Positions 1-5,525 of a stretch of DNA of 5,525 nt are shown here, one piece after another (the first letter of the stretch is position 1; every line of letters begins with the position of its first letter). Where the stretch lies: contig VFKY01000256.1 of assembly GCA_009885275.1 (NCBI GenBank), positions 1 through 5,525 of the forward strand, read 5' to 3'. Source of the DNA: Verrucomicrobiota bacterium (lineage in GTDB: Bacteria; Verrucomicrobiota; Verrucomicrobiia; Verrucomicrobiales; Verrucomicrobiaceae). The translations under genes were made by a program, and so were the position numbers. The notes beneath the pieces are model-generated. The model searched no databases and was not told the DNA's origin. It saw only the letters and a list, made by a program, of their open reading frames with translations.

Positions 1-407
1 CGCCCGTCGCTGATTACTTTATCATTTGCACCGCCACTTCCATGCCGCACCTCAGAGCGGTTCGCAATGAGATCAAAGATCGCCTCTGGGTGGAACATAA
101 GAGACATCCTATTGCGGTCGATGAGAAGGCCGAGAGCCTTTGGTTCATCCTTCATTATGGCGACGTCATGGTGCATATCTTTCATCAGGACAAACGTGAT
201 TTCTATGCGCTTGAAGAACTCTGGGGCGACGCCCCACGCGTGGCTTGGGCTCCTGTCCGGGCACCGGGAATGATCGGCGCACCTGTTAGAAAAGCGGCAG
301 CCAAGAAGGCTCCGGCCAAAAAGGTGACGAAGAAGAAAGCGCCCGCGAAGAAGGTCGCAGCGAAAAAAGCGCCAGTGAAGAAATCCGCCGGTAAGAAAGC
401 ATCGTAA
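1..407 (+). CDS. rsfS: Ribosomal silencing factor RsfS (Iojap/YbeB family), 5'-truncated by the window edge, with lysine-rich C-terminal tail
   Basis: RsfS binds ribosomal protein L14 (uL14) on the 50S subunit and blocks joining to 30S, lowering translation when nutrients are short; it acts in the cytoplasm. The frame is open from base 3, so the gene begins before the window. The ATG at 42 is internal, because family residues precede it (VADYFIICTATS). Other family signatures are PHLRAV, then HYGDVMVHIF and FYALEELWGDAP, the usual end of the conserved core. About 134 residues are visible and roughly the first 30 of the core are missing. E. coli RsfS has about 105 residues, so this protein is clearly extended. 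The last 38 residues contain 16 lysines in AAKKAP/PAKK-type units, like histone H1 or bacterial H1-like tails. Such a tail could bind rRNA or DNA, but that is inference. The family call is secure; the tail's role is unknown. Stop is TAA at 405-407. Confidence 0.93.
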   Translation, partial: PVADYFIICTATSMPHLRAVRNEIKDRLWVEHKRHPIAVDEKAESLWFILHYGDVMVHIFHQDKRDFYALEELWGDAPRVAWAPVRAPGMIGAPVRKAAAKKAPAKKVTKKKAPAKKVAAKKAPVKKSAGKKAS

Positions 408-413
408 GTGTAG

Positions 414-432
414 AAGCGGTGCCTTGCCGCTT
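414..432 (+). other. Small hairpin just after the rsfS stop
   Basis: AAGCGG (414-419) pairs with CCGCTT (427-432), extended by a U-G pair to leave a five-base loop. It starts seven bases after the rsfS stop. There is no T run after it, so it is not a convincing intrinsic terminator. It could protect the 3' end of the rsfS message, or be chance. Confidence 0.25.
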
Positions 433-466
433 GAGCTGGGGACTATTCGAAGCATGGGGCGTGGAC

Positions 467-509
467 TTTAGTTCGCAGCTTTGTAGATTCGAATTTCTTG
501 CGGACTAAA
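467..509. repeat. Imperfect inverted repeat in the rsfS-cinA spacer
   Basis: TTTAGTTCGCA (467-477) is an inverted match to TGCGGACTAAA (499-509): 11 pairs, ten Watson-Crick and one G-U. The 21-base loop holds GTAG (483-486) followed at once by the perfect palindrome ATTCGAAT (487-494). The outer stem could form in RNA from either strand. Possible readings are a decayed repetitive palindrome next to the REPIN, an rsfS 3'-end structure, or an operator. The sequence does not distinguish these. Confidence 0.4.
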
Positions 510-526
510 ATTTAACAGGCCATGTT

Positions 527-593
527 TTGTAGGGCGAGCGCTTCGCTCGCCTTATGGGGCTGGAGGATGGCGGGCGGAGCGCCCGCCCTACAA
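527..593. repeat. REPIN-like element: two inverted GTAG-hairpin REP units
   Basis: Unit 1 (527-551) reads TTGTAG then a perfect 8-bp stem GGCGAGCG/CGCTCGCC with loop CTT (533-551). Unit 2 (569-593), on the opposite strand, has the same layout: CTAC at 588-591 flanks a perfect 8-bp stem GGCGGGCG/CGCCCGCC with loop GAG (569-587). A 17-bp spacer (552-568) lies between. Aligned in the same orientation, the units match at 22 of 25 positions. Two of the three differences are the partners of one base pair (A537-T547 versus G-C), so each hairpin stays intact; the third is in the loop. A GTAG tetranucleotide next to a hairpin, in inverted pairs, is the known architecture of REPINs mobilised by REP-associated tyrosine transposases (RAYTs). 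No RAYT gene is in the window. Copy number elsewhere in the genome cannot be seen from here. Confidence 0.8.
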
Positions 594-601
594 GATTTTT
601 T
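527..601 (+). terminator. Possible intrinsic terminator formed by the folded REPIN plus T run
   Basis: The two REP units can also pair with each other as one long hairpin: 527-551 with 569-593, 25 positions with one A-C mismatch, two G-U pairs and a 17-base loop. Two bases after it comes TTTTTT (596-601). In + strand RNA this resembles a Rho-independent terminator that could stop rsfS transcription just before cinA. The local small hairpins compete with this fold, and repeats often sit between genes without terminating. Transcription from the minus strand would give no T run after the hairpin. Confidence 0.35.
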
Positions 602-617
602 GATAAATACTGCACTC

Positions 618-1874
618 ATGAAAGTCGAAATCATTAACACCGGTACGGAACTCCTTATCGGAGACGTGATCAACACGAATGCCGCATGGCTCGGCCAACG
701 TCTTGTGGAGCTTGGCTTGCGCGTCGAGCGATCCACTTGTGTGCCGGATGGCATGGCGATCGAAGACGCCTTGCGCGAAGCCTCCCAGCGTGTCGATGTC
801 GTCATCGTGACCGGTGGTCTCGGGCCCACTTCCGATGATGTCTCGCGTGAAGCGGTTTCCGGTGTTTTTGAATTGCCGATGCATCTGGATGCTGGAGCGT
901 TGCAGGCGCTGACCGAGTTTTTTGCCAAGCGTGGCAAAGGAGTAAGCGCGCCTAATCAACGTCAAGCCATGGTGCCAGAGGGGGCTGAGGTGATGCCAAA
1001 TCCGCATGGCACCGCGCCTGGACTTTATCTGCGAGCCAACTTAGGGGCTAAAAAAGGACTGAACTGTGCCGTGTTCCTTCTCCCCGGACCGCCGCGCGAA
1101 CTGAAGCCCATGATGAACGAGCAGGTGGAACCGCGTCTGCGTGCATTGTTGCCCAAGGGAGGCGATCACATCTGTCGTTACTTCAAATTCACCGGGATCG
1201 GCGAGTCGGATATGGCGCTGGCGTTGCAAGAGGGACTGGAAGCCATTTCGGGATTAGAGATCGGATACTGTCTTGGCAAAGGCGATGTTGATGTGCGTCT
1301 CTCTGGAACCGCGGCGGACATCGAACGCTCGGCAGTGCTCTGTCGGGAAAAGCTCGGTGAGTATCTTGTTTCCGATGATCGCCGACTCATTGAAGACGTG
1401 GTGATTGCCCAGCTTCAAGATAAGAAGGAATGGGTGGCCACGGCAGAGAGCTGCACTGGAGGATTCATTGCCAATCGCCTGACGAATGTGAGCGGGGCTT
1501 CCAAGGCTTTTGCGCATGGCTTTATCACTTATGCCAATGAAGCGAAGACGCAGCATCTTGGCGTGCCGGCGGAACTCATTGCGCAATATGGGGCTGTGAG
1601 TGAAGAAGTCGCCGCAGCGATGGCCGAAGGTTGCTTGCGAGTGAGTGGAGCGGATCACGCGATCGCGGTGACTGGAATAGCAGGACCAACGGGAGGCACA
1701 GTGGAAAAACCTACGGGTACCGTATTCATAGCGCTGGCTTCCAAAGGTGAGTCTGTGGCCGTGCGCCAACGCTGGTTTAACGGAGAGAGGGAGAGGTTTA
1801 AGATACTTACCAGTCAGACCGCATTGGACTTTTTACGACGCAGATTATGCGGGTATGCCTTGCCGAATGACTGA
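618..1874 (+). CDS. cinA: CinA: competence/damage-inducible protein, nicotinamide-nucleotide amidase (PncC domain)
   Basis: A full-length two-domain CinA of 418 residues, the usual family size. The C-terminal PncC domain deamidates NMN to nicotinate mononucleotide in cytoplasmic pyridine-nucleotide recycling; the N-terminal COG1058 domain, related to molybdopterin-binding folds, has been linked to ADP-ribose pyrophosphatase activity in some bacteria. Domain 1 (about 1-170) shows INTGTELLIGDVINTN at the start, VTGGLGPTSDDVSREAV (64-80), PNPHGTAPG (127-135) and FLLPGPPRELKPM (153-165). A linker domain follows (about 185-255). Domain 2 (about 258-412) has AESCTGG (276-282) with the presumed catalytic Ser278, then AVSEEVAAAMAEG (326-338) and AVTGIAGPTGG (350-360). 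The ATG at 618 is chosen because MKVEIINTGTELL is the canonical N terminus. The frame stays open to an ATG at 522, but that extension only translates the REPIN. No clear Shine-Dalgarno sequence precedes the start. No key residues appear to be missing. Confidence 0.95.
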   Translation: MKVEIINTGTELLIGDVINTNAAWLGQRLVELGLRVERSTCVPDGMAIEDALREASQRVDVVIVTGGLGPTSDDVSREAVSGVFELPMHLDAGALQALTEFFAKRGKGVSAPNQRQAMVPEGAEVMPNPHGTAPGLYLRANLGAKKGLNCAVFLLPGPPRELKPMMNEQVEPRLRALLPKGGDHICRYFKFTGIGESDMALALQEGLEAISGLEIGYCLGKGDVDVRLSGTAADIERSAVLCREKLGEYLVSDDRRLIEDVVIAQLQDKKEWVATAESCTGGFIANRLTNVSGASKAFAHGFITYANEAKTQHLGVPAELIAQYGAVSEEVAAAMAEGCLRVSGADHAIAVTGIAGPTGGTVEKPTGTVFIALASKGESVAVRQRWFNGERERFKILTSQTALDFLRRRLCGYALPND

Positions 1875-1933
1875 ATGAGGGTAAATCTAGCTTCCTTCCG
1901 TCTGCTTTTCCATGGCAGGCGTATCCGCCAAAC

Positions 1934-3901
1934 ATGATTTTTCTGCGCAGAGTTCGTAATATTTCACCAGTCAGGCATGGTCTATCCATGGCTAGGGTGC
2001 TCCATTATGTTTGTGTGAGCATGCTCATGTGGGGGAATCTCTCTGCCGACGTCACGAAGAGTGCGGAAGAGAAAAAGAAGAGCAAGGAGACTGTTTCCAT
2101 ACCAGAAGTGCGTGATCTTTCAGTTCGATTTGTGGAAGGGCAATCTGTGGACATTGAACTGGACGCGGCGGTGGGTTCCGTTAAGCAGCCAGACTTTATC
2201 ATTAGGCAACAACCCGCGAACGGGACTCTGACTAATTTGAGACCGCATCAAAAGGAATCCAATAAAGCCATCATCACTTACACCCATAAGGGAGTGGATA
2301 TACCGTTGATGGATCGGTTCACCTATGCCTGTCGGATCGATGGTGGACCGATGTCCGCGCCTGCGGTGGTGACGCTTAGCGGACAGCGCATGGCACCGAA
2401 GCTCAATCTGTTGAATACCCCCAACTTCTCCAAGATTTTCGTGGGTGGCGAGAGTTCAGCTAAGATAATTCTCAAAAATGAGGGTACGGCGCCTTACTTC
2501 ATGAATATTGCTTGGCCGGATGGATGGGTAGGGCCGGCGTCGATTGATGTGCCCATGGGTAAGACCATTGATATTCAAATTATCTTTCGCCCTAAAAGAG
2601 TAGGCGAGTTTCGATTTGAGGCTGAACTGCAAAAAGGGGTGGCATCGAGTAAATTAATTCTCTTTGGGGATTGTTTGCGACCTTTGACGGTAAGCCCTAG
2701 TAACATCACACTCACACTCGATACAAAAACTGGAATGCGCACGGGCTCGTTTTCACTTATCAACGGGCGTCCCGAGACCGTGGTGGTCACCTTGAAAATG
2801 CCGGCACGGCTCAGTGGTATCGCTGAGATGGAAATCCCCGCTCAGGGCAAGGTTGATGTCGCGGTGTCACTTGGGGCTCAGGATGTGGAAATCTATGCGG
2901 GTGAGATTGGAGTGGTCACCGGTACGACGGAGGAAAAGATTGGCGTGCAAGCAGCCCCCAAACCTGCGGAGTTACGTTTGGTGACCCCTGAAAATGGCGT
3001 GTTGGATTTCAGCATGATTGATCAACGCAAGAAAGTGGAGCGTGAGGTTATTTTGTTAAATGCCGGTGGTGAAGCGATGGTCGTCCAGTTGGAGTGCCAA
3101 CAACCTTTTAGCATAGAAGCCAGTGGTCACGCGCTGCGTATTGAACCACTCCAGCAAAGAAGTGTGAAGGTGACCTTGAAATCAGAAACTTCCGGAAAGC
3201 TCGATCAGCAATTAAAAGTCATCGGCGGCACGAGCACGCTCAGCGTGAGAATGCTCGCTGAAGTAAAAGAGGCAAAGGGAACGACAGAACCGCGGCCCAT
3301 CCCTATGCGAACAGGAGAGACAGTCGTCGCACCATTGGCACCGGTCATTCCGGCACCGGGAAACACTAACGACGATGTCACCGCAGCGGGACGAACCGCC
3401 ATGCAATCCGCATTCCTTGCCTATCTCCAAATGGAGGGACTGCCGATCCCTAAGCAATTTATCAATCCCTACCTTGAGCGTGTGGCCAGTCTGGCACTCA
3501 CGGAGCGCACTTCCTCATCGCTTACGCTGGCATGGAAAAAACCCGATATCGCTCCCGCAGGATGGATACTCGAAACGTCATCTCAAATCTATAGCCCTGC
3601 GCATGGTGTGTTCATTAAAGCATGGAATCGAGTCAACAACTGGAAGCCGGTGGAGGGAAGTGAGGTTAACAAAATAGCGGTACGACTTCATTCACTGAAT
3701 CCCACCACGCAATATGAAATTCGCGTCATGGGGGTGGATCGCGAAGGTAAAGTGTCTGAACCGTCACCGCAGGCGCTATTTTCGACCGCGCAAGCATTCC
3801 GTATTCCATCATGGATTTCGCGGATCTTTTTGCTAGGGGCGCTGGGTCTTGTTATTTACGTTTTGTATCGTGTGCGTCGGGGCGACTTTCAGGAAGTTTG
3901 A
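1934..3901 (+). CDS. Exported multi-domain Ig-like/ASH-like and fibronectin type III protein with C-terminal membrane anchor, function unknown
   Basis: 655 residues. I do not recognise a named family. The N terminus has basic residues and a hydrophobic stretch (about 22-36) ending at NLSA/DV, consistent with a Sec signal peptide. An ATG at 1988 (residue 19) gives a shorter, equally plausible signal peptide; neither start has a good Shine-Dalgarno sequence. A Lys/Glu-rich linker (41-52) follows. Residues about 56-150 resemble a cadherin-like/Big_9-type Ig domain (PANGTL, then DRFTY). About 155-245, 248-340 and 345-445 look like beta-sandwich domains of the ASH/HYDIN kind (for example LKNEGTAPY, then DIQIIFRPKRVGEFRF; LLNAGGEAM). 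A Pro-rich linker (452-477) precedes a short helical segment (483-520). A fibronectin type III-like domain (about 520-618) carries LTLAW and LNPTTQYEIRVMG. One membrane helix (about 627-645) ends in a short basic tail (RVRRGDFQEV). The bulk should lie in the periplasm or outside, tethered by its C terminus, probably as a binding or scaffold protein. No catalytic motif is seen. Domain assignments are by eye. Confidence 0.85.
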   Translation: MIFLRRVRNISPVRHGLSMARVLHYVCVSMLMWGNLSADVTKSAEEKKKSKETVSIPEVRDLSVRFVEGQSVDIELDAAVGSVKQPDFIIRQQPANGTLTNLRPHQKESNKAIITYTHKGVDIPLMDRFTYACRIDGGPMSAPAVVTLSGQRMAPKLNLLNTPNFSKIFVGGESSAKIILKNEGTAPYFMNIAWPDGWVGPASIDVPMGKTIDIQIIFRPKRVGEFRFEAELQKGVASSKLILFGDCLRPLTVSPSNITLTLDTKTGMRTGSFSLINGRPETVVVTLKMPARLSGIAEMEIPAQGKVDVAVSLGAQDVEIYAGEIGVVTGTTEEKIGVQAAPKPAELRLVTPENGVLDFSMIDQRKKVEREVILLNAGGEAMVVQLECQQPFSIEASGHALRIEPLQQRSVKVTLKSETSGKLDQQLKVIGGTSTLSVRMLAEVKEAKGTTEPRPIPMRTGETVVAPLAPVIPAPGNTNDDVTAAGRTAMQSAFLAYLQMEGLPIPKQFINPYLERVASLALTERTSSSLTLAWKKPDIAPAGWILETSSQIYSPAHGVFIKAWNRVNNWKPVEGSEVNKIAVRLHSLNPTTQYEIRVMGVDREGKVSEPSPQALFSTAQAFRIPSWISRIFLLGALGLVIYVLYRVRRGDFQEV

Positions 3902-3908
3902 CCATGTA

Positions 3909-3958
3909 AAATAGCTTGGGGAACGACTTGCCCAAGAATGGTGGTCGACGAGCTATCT
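3909..3958 (+). other. Nested inverted repeats after the Ig-like protein gene
   Basis: CTTGGG (3915-3920) pairs with CCCAAG (3931-3936) around a ten-base loop. An alternative outer pairing, ATAGCT (3911-3916) with AGCTAT (3951-3956), excludes the inner one in part. It lies within ten bases of the TGA stop, where a terminator would be expected. There is no T run after the inner hairpin and only CTTA after the outer arm, so termination is a weak call. I see nothing firm in the rest of the spacer to 4080; AT-rich bases at 4061-4077 may hold a promoter -10 region, but no matching -35 box at good spacing was found. Confidence 0.25.
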
Positions 3959-4080
3959 TACCCATGGATTAATGTTGGGAAAACGGGATGAAAGACAGGT
4001 CAAATCTCGTTGCATGATTCACGTATCTAAAGCTGAGTTGCGACTAAATCACTCACCCCGAAAACATTTTAAATTTGATC

Positions 4081-5525
4081 ATGAGAATTGTTCGACTGTT
4101 ATTATTTAATGCATGCCTGACCATAGCGATGGTTGGTTGTAATACGCTTTCGCCAAACTCATCCCATGTTCAATCACGGGCGAAACTAGATCTTAGTATC
4201 GAGACAATCGATAATGCTGAGAAACTTGTGAGAACAGCAGACCTCTTTCGCAAAGAAGATCGGAGTGTGGCTATAGTATATCGTTTGCGCGGAGCAGAAA
4301 TTGCTTGGGGAAAATTGGAACAGCGTTCCGGTAGTGTGACGAACATGAGAGAGCTTACCTCCGATGAGCATAAGGCATTGGCGATACTCAAGCGCGTGGA
4401 GGAGCATCTAGCATTAGAGTTTCTTAACAAAGAGTCGCCCAAGCCTTATGAGTATGTTTTTTCTTATGCGGGGTATCGCTATCACGGCACAGTTGCAAAG
4501 CCAAATCGTCGAGGGTATTACGACATCAGTGAATTTACTGCCTTTAAGGCTGCTCATAAAGTGCCGCATAAGCTGTGCAAACGCTGCATCATCGATGAGG
4601 GAGTCGGGGAGCCATTGGCCGCTCATTGGGGGCAGCCTGCCGATAAAAAAATCAAACGTTTTGTGGCAACTCGCAGCTATGTCAGTCCGATCACCGCAGT
4701 CTTGAGCTTCTCGTCGAAAGCCAAGGCTGGCGCACCGAGAAATGTGACACTTAGTTTTGTGGATCCCACGGCCATTACGCGCATAAAAATGACAAATTGT
4801 GATTACCCCTTAGCGGCAAATTACACCGCGCCGATTGTGGAGAATACCAATGACATAAAAGAAATCAGAGTTGCTCTGATGGGGGTGTTCGATCCAAGGG
4901 CGAAAGATGCAAAGCTCATCATGACTGAGCCTTATGATCCTACACGTATTCCTGTCGTTTTGGTACACGGGCTATTTTCGCATCCCCGCATGTGGCGTGA
5001 TGTGCTCAATGAGCTTCGTGCGGAACCTGATTTGCGCGGAAAGTATCAATACTGGTTGTTCTACTACCCCACAGGCTGGCCTATTCTCTATTCTGCAAAT
5101 CGTCTGCGTGAAGAGATCTCCGCTGTCGAGAAAACCATGGGGCCGCAACGCAATATGATTTTTATAGGTCACAGCATGGGGGGACTCCTCTCAAGAGCAC
5201 AAGTCATCAGTCCGGAGCGGAAAATTTGGGACACATTCATGAACGAAGATGCGGACAAAAAGATGGCAAGTTTAAGTGCAGATCATCTTGCTAAGAAAAT
5301 GATGCTTTTCAAAGCCAATCCTAGCATTGGTCGTGTTGTTTTTATCTGCACGCCACAAAGAGGAAGTGAGATTGCCGATCTCTCTCTGGTGGGATTTATC
5401 ACAAAGCTGATCAAGCTGCCCGTAAACATTGTTTCCGTAGCCATTGATTTGGGCAGTGAATATCAATCAAAGGGTGGCATGTCCAGTATCTCCCGTCTCT
5501 CACCAACAAATCCTCTTTATAAAAC
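4081..5525 (+). CDS. Putative lipoprotein with alpha/beta-hydrolase (lipase/esterase-like) domain, 3'-truncated by the window edge
   Basis: The frame is open from ATG 4081 through the last base with no stop: 481 full codons. The N terminus is MRIVRLLLF, a hydrophobic core and MVGC with Cys20, a lipobox with Met in place of the usual Leu at -3. Asn follows the Cys, so no Asp+2 inner-membrane retention signal is present. Residues about 33-118 look helical (YRLRGAEIAW, then a second helix pair); about 119-285 look beta-rich and include CKRC (166-169) and EGVGEPLAAHW. The hydrolase domain starts near 288: VVLVHGLFS (292-300; His296-Gly297 would shape the oxyanion hole), FYYPTGWPI (327-335), and nucleophile elbow GHSMGG (363-368) with presumed catalytic Ser365. 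FICTPQRGSEIAD (421-433) matches the TPHRGS-type strand of lipase-like hydrolases, with Gln for His. The catalytic His, and probably the acid, lie beyond the window or are not identifiable. Substrate is unknown; an envelope lipid or ester is likely. An upstream in-frame TAA at 4045 limits the start, and ATG 4081 gives the signal peptide directly. Confidence 0.88.
   Translation, partial: MRIVRLLLFNACLTIAMVGCNTLSPNSSHVQSRAKLDLSIETIDNAEKLVRTADLFRKEDRSVAIVYRLRGAEIAWGKLEQRSGSVTNMRELTSDEHKALAILKRVEEHLALEFLNKESPKPYEYVFSYAGYRYHGTVAKPNRRGYYDISEFTAFKAAHKVPHKLCKRCIIDEGVGEPLAAHWGQPADKKIKRFVATRSYVSPITAVLSFSSKAKAGAPRNVTLSFVDPTAITRIKMTNCDYPLAANYTAPIVENTNDIKEIRVALMGVFDPRAKDAKLIMTEPYDPTRIPVVLVHGLFSHPRMWRDVLNELRAEPDLRGKYQYWLFYYPTGWPILYSANRLREEISAVEKTMGPQRNMIFIGHSMGGLLSRAQVISPERKIWDTFMNEDADKKMASLSADHLAKKMMLFKANPSIGRVVFICTPQRGSEIADLSLVGFITKLIKLPVNIVSVAIDLGSEYQSKGGMSSISRLSPTNPLYK

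Noticed and set aside
280..404. Lysine-codon-rich stretch as a non-coding tandem repeat or CRISPR-like array
   Set aside because: The units are irregular and stay in frame with rsfS, encoding a basic tail; there are no constant repeats with unique spacers.
42..407. ATG at 42 as the true start of the rsfS gene
   Set aside because: The frame is open upstream and encodes conserved RsfS residues (VADYFIICTATS), so the gene is cut by the window edge.
522..617. N-terminal extension of cinA from the ATG at 522
   Set aside because: The 32 extra codons translate the REPIN palindrome and show no CinA homology; family members start at the MKVEIINTGTELL segment.
512..1769. Several long minus-strand reading frames across cinA
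   Set aside because: They lie opposite a clear full-length CinA, have no recognisable domains, and reflect its codon bias.
3375..3677. 100-codon + strand frame inside the Ig-like protein gene
   Set aside because: It is out of frame with the fibronectin III-like region, has no recognisable motif and no start signal.
3800..3898. C terminus of the Ig-like protein as a PEP-CTERM or sortase-type sorting signal
   Set aside because: A hydrophobic helix and basic tail are present, but there is no PEP or LPxTG motif before the helix; a plain membrane anchor is enough.
4010..4038. Sigma-70-like promoter before the hydrolase gene (TTGCAT with TATCTA)
   Set aside because: The boxes are only about 8 bp apart, far from the usual 16-18 bp, and no better pair was found.
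4448..5158. Short frames on either strand within the 4081-5525 region
   Set aside because: They overlap the continuous lipoprotein-hydrolase frame, which carries a signal peptide, GHSMGG and other family motifs.

Overview
The window looks like bacterial chromosome, most likely from a Gram-negative of the Planctomycetota-Verrucomicrobiota-Chlamydiota group, probably Verrucomicrobiota. The reasons are a RsfS with a lysine/alanine/proline tail, starts without clear Shine-Dalgarno sequences, roughly balanced base composition, a REPIN-type repeat and large envelope Ig-like proteins. This placement is inference; no rRNA or other decisive marker is present. All recognised genes are on the + strand, and the minus-strand reading frames look like shadows.

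Layout. Positions 1-407 hold the 3' part of rsfS, the ribosomal silencing factor, cut by the left edge and ending in a histone-H1-like basic tail. Positions 408-617 are an intergenic region rich in secondary structure: a small hairpin, a longer imperfect palindrome, and a complete REPIN-like element (527-593) made of two inverted GTAG-plus-hairpin units. Two nucleotides after it comes a run of six T. Positions 618-1874 encode CinA, with an N-terminal molybdopterin-binding-like domain and a C-terminal nicotinamide-nucleotide amidase domain. Positions 1934-3901 encode a 655-residue exported protein of tandem Ig-like/ASH-like domains, one fibronectin type III-like domain and a C-terminal membrane anchor. 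After a 179-bp gap, an ORF from 4081 runs off the right edge. It is a putative lipoprotein with an alpha/beta-hydrolase (lipase-like) domain.

How they fit together. The first two genes are housekeeping: ribosome hibernation, and pyridine-nucleotide salvage or repair. The last two act in the cell envelope. There are no short overlaps that would prove an operon. The gaps of 59 to 210 bp, and the terminator-like REPIN before cinA, suggest at least partly independent transcription units. No CRISPR array, tRNA, rRNA, transposase gene or obvious defence system is visible. The most interesting items are the REPIN with compensatory base changes between its two halves, the RsfS basic tail, and the two poorly characterised envelope proteins.
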